This document shows positions 13,901-16,932 of a stretch of DNA of 16,932 bases, piece by piece. Where the stretch lies: assembly GCA_029821455.1 (NCBI GenBank), contig JALGTI010000051.1:1-16932 (forward strand). Direction: 5' to 3'. Origin of the DNA: Candidatus Zipacnadia bacterium. GTDB taxonomy: Bacteria; Armatimonadota; Zipacnadia; Zipacnadales; Zipacnadaceae. Under the pieces are notes generated by a model. That model did not search any database, was not told the DNA's origin, and worked only from the letters and a program-made list of their open reading frames with translations. The number at the start of each line of letters is the position of its first letter. Positions within the stretch are counted from its first letter, which is position 1. A program made the translations under genes and the position numbers.

Positions 13901-15840
13901 GCGTGGGTGTGGGGAGGGTCGTACGCTGTCCCTATAGGTGTGTCAGGGTCTAGCGTATCCCCCGACAGCGGGTCCCGGTAGAAGACATCCCATTGGCCAT
14001 TCCCATTCGCGTCGTGGTACGTCATCATCATCCCGCGATAGCCCCAGTTGCTGGTGAGGTCGTTATTCAGACCCCCGGTCGGATCTGAGGGAGGCTGATA
14101 TTTCGGGATGTCTATGCAAACCGTGCGCAGCATTCTTTGACCCGGTGTCAGCTTTCCACTGCTGCCGGCAGTTGAAGTCAGCTTTATGGCACTGGCCGGT
14201 ATCTGCGGCCTCACGTTCGGCCTGCCAGGGGTAGTTACGCCCGGCGGTGTGGTCAGGCTCGTGACCATCTGGTCGGCCAGCGTTACGCCACCATCCACAT
14301 GTGAGGGGGTGCCTGGTATATTTGTCAAGCAGTACGGGCAGTCATTCGGTGCATCCACATCCCAATTTGTGCCCGTCTGTGTACTGTCCAGGAACGCACC
14401 ACACCCGGTGCACTGATACAGATACGCCGTGCCTCCTGTGGACCAGCTATTGCGCACCTGAAAGTCGCGCTGAGCGCTGGCTCCTGGGGCAAAGGCCTCA
14501 TCCACAAAGCGGCTGCCATCAACATACCCCACCAGGAAGCGGGGGTAGCCGGTAGAAGCATTATTAGGCTCAGCCGGGCCGTTGCGCCATGTTTCGGGCA
14601 CTCCACCATGAAGCCGGCGTGTCACCGGCACGTGCACCCGGCTGCTAATCCACGCCGCATCCGCCGGCTGGACCTCCTCGCCAACCGGCCCATGATCGGA
14701 TGGAACAGGAATGCCAGGACCACCTGGGACGCTGCCAGCCGGCAGACCATCCATAGCATCCCCGGCGCTGTTGATATTGTAGCGCCAGACATACTCAGAG
14801 GCATCACGAAACAGCACCCGCGTATGGCCAACGCCGAGCGCCCCGGCCGGTATCGCGTAGTGATTCGCCACGGCAGCGCCCGTCTCCACAACCGTCCCAG
14901 TGACGCTATCGCCAATCACATTAGCCCCCAGAGCCACCGCCGACAGGTACAGCCCACGCGGGGTCAGGATGGGGTCATCCCAAATCGCAGGCGCTCCGGC
15001 GACGAAGTCAATCCCCGCCGGCACCGGCGCCTCCGCAGTATTGGGGATTATCACCGAATTGGAGTGAACGGTAAAACGTGCCGCAAAGCTCGGCGCGCCT
15101 ACAGGAATCATAAAGCGAAACGCCCCGGTGGCGGTGTACTGATCCCCTCCCAGCCCCGGGAGGTTGTCGTAGTCCAGCCCATCCAGGTCGCTGTAGAGCT
15201 GAAACCGACCAGTCCCTACCTGATAGCGGACCTGCACTACCTCCCCATCAGTCACACGGAACGGACAACAGCTAATCTCAAACCCCGGCGGCACTAACCC
15301 ACTAGTTTGCTCCATCTGCGCCGCTACGCGCCCCACACCCGGATCAGAAAACAGGAAGCGGATATGATCGCCAAGGGCCCAATAGGTGCCGTCACTGGCG
15401 GCGCGCGCATATACATGATCCCCTGGATTGAATGGTCGCCCAATCACCGACTCGTATTGCATTGTCCCTGCGCCGTCAGCATACAGGATGTCGCAGAAGC
15501 CCAGGCTGGTGAGCACAGTATTGATGATGCGCCCGGCTCCGGTCGCCGCTGATCCTGCCAGCCCACCGCCGTAGGTGTCTATGAGGGCCACACTGCCACC
15601 ATGCGCTGACCACAGATCCGGACATGTGACCACCGCTGCATCGTTAGTGGAATAACCGCACGCAGGGCAGACGTAACGCCCGCGCACCTGGCTCTGATTC
15701 CACTGGAAAGTGGCGGCGCCATCAGTGCCGGGACTCGCGTACACCCGCACCTCCTGCTGGGCCACTGCTGCGCCAGCCACTATCAGCACCAGCGCAGCTA
15801 AGGCAGAGTATCTAATGATAGCGAGATTGCCCTTGCCCAT
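10972..15840 (-). CDS. Giant exported protein with CxxC zinc-ribbon-like sites and WLFW repeats, function unknown
   Basis: This is a 1622-residue protein of a family I do not recognise. A signal peptide covers about 1-27 (hydrophobic 7-25, cleavage after AVA), so it should be exported. Three ribbon-like sites are seen: C58/C61/C73, perhaps with H80; C477/C480 with C501/C504; and C649/C652 with C665. Calcium-type loops occur at 610-618 (DANGNGQWD) and 869-877 (DVNGDGVAD). The C-terminal 700 residues are rich in aromatic strands and repeat a WLFW motif at 1029, 1094 and 1578, with weaker relatives at 936 and 1438, suggesting beta repeats or a propeller. No anchor, LPXTG or autotransporter barrel is seen. 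The protein ends VVPDYATLVPQW. GAGGGG lies ten bases before the ATG. Upstream is another large unknown gene, 47 bases away; downstream is pilM. A pilus-linked surface protein, loosely like PilY1, is possible but is inference. Confidence 0.85.
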   Translation of the reverse strand: MGKGNLAIIRYSALAALVLIVAGAAVAQQEVRVYASPGTDGAATFQWNQSQVRGRYVCPACGYSTNDAAVVTCPDLWSAHGGSVALIDTYGGGLAGSAATGAGRIINTVLTSLGFCDILYADGAGTMQYESVIGRPFNPGDHVYARAASDGTYWALGDHIRFLFSDPGVGRVAAQMEQTSGLVPPGFEISCCPFRVTDGEVVQVRYQVGTGRFQLYSDLDGLDYDNLPGLGGDQYTATGAFRFMIPVGAPSFAARFTVHSNSVIIPNTAEAPVPAGIDFVAGAPAIWDDPILTPRGLYLSAVALGANVIGDSVTGTVVETGAAVANHYAIPAGALGVGHTRVLFRDASEYVWRYNINSAGDAMDGLPAGSVPGGPGIPVPSDHGPVGEEVQPADAAWISSRVHVPVTRRLHGGVPETWRNGPAEPNNASTGYPRFLVGYVDGSRFVDEAFAPGASAQRDFQVRNSWSTGGTAYLYQCTGCGAFLDSTQTGTNWDVDAPNDCPYCLTNIPGTPSHVDGGVTLADQMVTSLTTPPGVTTPGRPNVRPQIPASAIKLTSTAGSSGKLTPGQRMLRTVCIDIPKYQPPSDPTGGLNNDLTSNWGYRGMMMTYHDANGNGQWDVFYRDPLSGDTLDPDTPIGTAYDPPHTHAYCPTCGAVFYGPQIPGFCPFDGDGLTSVSNEVAESHLACEEFDVYDLQISVLKEAEIAHAGDTVDIGRVSPGIDAGLLDTTVAAAGGLPPGRSAFGTNVSAGATVTRNEGNIADQMVPAAGGAELTARTLGRWLQANPVVPDSFSWWLDSTGGIFPPYGGQAGGWGHTGGAQEGLGAAAWPVPLGQASGNYAGQYVAYLETNGVGGLQYIDRSTGAVLTEGDVNGDGVADNVFDPRVDEPLEPVFAFDARLRVAESRFPYNDYYGADAAPTVRFDYDGTGAVSNLQVLWTSNRNSVSGSGGVIPGGPAPPGSGPGDTATADYPHNILLVNAGPIGPGAPSNYRGFAWLGGAATAVTADNVGTNPGAVNGAPATYSDLSGDQWLFWHRSLTSTQGVQSVLQFDSDPAGTGAFPNAPAYLYASGYPYENICGFSDPLITNPTTGNPYHWLFWNSGPEGRERLFFRWAWDPGDTATANNEGSLPLDNSAAAGTVSSVVPDYGSGVSIRKPSHGPFVYAKDPSAFYWNAGAGAAPQAHVFFSGYLRHQENADICWARYAMVDPVSGAILMTNPTANYGKLTFPRVENNDRLPAIGWTGVTPTDWPGEVMDSDGMRQVFSTLHLDWLVHDDGAGDDFGSAPSPALGDPQFYIGLVYDDGSTDMYAISWSEPNAYDQARGVYRILSPMTTALGTVTVDPLPVLPALEIDPASGAVVFATPLFNPSTPADLSCALNTTPTGSGGAGLPAGLTDVVLYADYTPFIWRLTTEGAADDCPNAFLETDPSGSVVEQKRLSVFWRRSHAAADPPHFGRTSFMYRAWTLSVQVNRPPISSVGGIAIYDPTVPGFVPYGGATYVNAADGIITFDPGTEGEVFSITYDSAVDGGTYTETHRVLGWSEEVPVAVDTVASEGPLSVSQEVYPVASGLPGTAISAVRYWLFWSSSRALYDLRLPVANGSDLKQTADIYCATVVPDYATLVPQW
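13846..13896 (-). other. Ribbon-like site 3 in the giant exported protein
   Basis: Residues 649-665: CPTCGAVFYG, then CPFDGDG. Three cysteines are present; an Asp takes the place usually held by the last cysteine. Confidence 0.5.
14329..14412 (-). other. Ribbon-like site 2 in the giant exported protein
   Basis: Residues 477-504: CTGCG, 20 residues, then CPYC. All four cysteines of a zinc ribbon are present. This is the most complete of the three sites. Confidence 0.6.
15601..15669 (-). other. Ribbon-like site 1 in the giant exported protein
   Basis: Residues 58-80: CPACGYSTN, then C73 and possibly H80. The CPxCG knuckle is typical of zinc ribbons and rubredoxin-like sites. The fourth ligand is uncertain. 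Confidence 0.5.
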
Positions 15841-15887
15841 AATGTATCTACCCCTCGATCAATTCCGTGAGCGACAGTATCTGTGAT

Positions 15888-16932
15888 TCAGTAGCGCTCC
15901 GCGTAGGTCGGTTGGTTCAGCGGCTCGGTCCAGTCATCAGCCCACGGATCCGGTACCACGCGGAATACATCTATCGTTGGATCGAAGCCCGGTAGCGGTG
16001 ACGCACCGCGAACTGCCTCGAACACTTCGCTGTGGATGGAAGTAGTCGGCGAAACCCCATCCAGATTCATATGCGTCAGGTGCTCGGCCAGGCCGGTGTA
16101 GTTGGTTATCAGGTAATTGCCGCTCCACAGCCGCTTAGCGCAGACCGGATAAAAGCGCTTGGGATACACACCGCCGCTTGGTGTGTAGATGGTTGTCAGC
16201 GACCGCGGTAGCATAGCGCCGGTTTGGTATTGGCCGTTGGCGTTCGGCCCAACGCCATAATTGCCACCTGGGGGCGGAACATAGTTATAGTGCGAACCGG
16301 TGAAGACAAAGCTTAACCCATCCGGCCCGGCCCCTGGCGCAAAACCCCACGATGTGGTTGCAGCGCTGTAGGCAATCGTCCACTCATAGACCCCATCCTC
16401 GCTGATTGTGGAGGCGGTTGGCGATGGTATTGCCGCCGCTCTGCCGCGATACTGCGAGGCCACTACGGAGACATATATCTGCGAGCCCTGCCAGAAATAC
16501 TCCACGTGTCGGATATTGGCAAAGATCAGCGGGTTGTAGACATCGTCCGCCGTGCCAAAGGTGGTATCCGGCCCGGCGTCACAATACAGCCACGTCCAGG
16601 CGGCCCAGCTCATCGTGGCCCCCGGAGCGGTGCTGGTGGGCGGTGGGTTGATCCGCTGCTGGGTGCCAGCCTCCACAATGATGATCTGCTGCAGGTTGCT
16701 GGCCGCGCACAGATAGCCAATCACCGGCCGCGCCGCGCCCAGGCCCGGCGTGGTATCCCAGATCGGCTGGGCGCGCGTGTACTTTACCCGCTGCGGCTTG
16801 GCGATATTGGAGAACCTGGCATGGCTCGGTGTCAGGACCGTGACTGTGTGGGTCTGACTGCCCGGGGCCAGGTAGGTTGTGACCACATCAATCACCCGGT
16901 ACTTCCCGCTGTCCGCAATCACAGTGTGGGTG
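15888..16932 (-). CDS. C-terminal part of a large protein of unknown function, N-terminus outside window
   Basis: This is an open frame of 347 visible codons running off the right edge; a GTG at 16922 is only an internal valine, since the frame stays open upstream with no ribosome site. I do not recognise the family. The sequence is rich in Tyr, Trp, Gly, Pro and Thr, with few Lys, like a secreted beta protein. PDTTFGTADDVYNP resembles a calcium-binding Asp-rich loop. RLWSGNYLITNYTGLAEHL near the C-terminus recalls propeller-type blades. Composition and style resemble the giant protein that follows 47 bases later, so the two probably act together at the cell surface. There is no anchor at the C-terminus, which ends YAERY. 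Confidence 0.75.
   Translation of the reverse strand, partial: THTVIADSGKYRVIDVVTTYLAPGSQTHTVTVLTPSHARFSNIAKPQRVKYTRAQPIWDTTPGLGAARPVIGYLCAASNLQQIIIVEAGTQQRINPPPTSTAPGATMSWAAWTWLYCDAGPDTTFGTADDVYNPLIFANIRHVEYFWQGSQIYVSVVASQYRGRAAAIPSPTASTISEDGVYEWTIAYSAATTSWGFAPGAGPDGLSFVFTGSHYNYVPPPGGNYGVGPNANGQYQTGAMLPRSLTTIYTPSGGVYPKRFYPVCAKRLWSGNYLITNYTGLAEHLTHMNLDGVSPTTSIHSEVFEAVRGASPLPGFDPTIDVFRVVPDPWADDWTEPLNQPTYAERY

Overview
The window is a dense stretch of about 60% GC bacterial DNA. Every supported gene lies on the minus strand, so transcription runs from high to low coordinates. There are twelve genes: ten complete, and one cut by each window edge. Intergenic gaps run from 19 to 157 bases. I see no RNA gene, insertion sequence, CRISPR array or sign of recent transfer. 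The host must be a diderm, because an outer-membrane secretin and its inner-membrane alignment proteins are present. The fused shikimate kinase/dehydroquinate synthase, the Gly/Met/Pro-rich pilus proteins and the very large exported proteins suggest a deep-branching lineage. Armatimonadota is my best guess, held loosely, since nothing here is a decisive taxonomic marker.

In transcription order, 16932 to 10972 holds the C-terminal part of one large protein of unknown function and then a complete 1622-residue exported protein. The latter carries three CxxC ribbon-like sites, Asp/Asn-Gly calcium-type loops and a recurring WLFW motif. After a 157-base gap with a well-formed sigma-70-type promoter (TTGACA, 17 bases, TAAACT), 10814 to 4180 holds a type IV pilus alignment and secretin cluster: pilM, pilN, pilO, a PilP-like gene, a short secretin-like gene without a barrel, and pilQ. 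In known type IV pili, PilM is a cytoplasmic actin-like protein that binds the PilN N-terminal peptide. PilN and PilO form the inner-membrane dimer, PilP links them to the secretin, and PilQ is the outer-membrane pore.

From 4089 to 1237 come aroC and a fused aroK-aroB gene, which cover three steps of the shikimate pathway. A pilQ-aroK-aroB linkage is classical in gammaproteobacteria; here it appears with aroC added and aroKB fused. From 1217 to 1 come a kinase-less membrane PASTA protein and the N-terminal part of an ECF sigma factor that runs off the window.

The most unusual part is the pilus cluster. PilN, PilO, the PilP-like protein and PilQ each carry a Gly/Met/Pro- or Gly/Leu-rich tract, and PilN and PilO share a whole C-terminal module ending in an acidic tail. 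Just before pilQ, a separate gene encodes a secretin N-terminal domain that stops halfway through the N1 fold and continues as a Gly/Tyr/Ser/Arg repeat tail. Together these look like a pilus machine modified with low-complexity linkers on nearly every periplasmic part.
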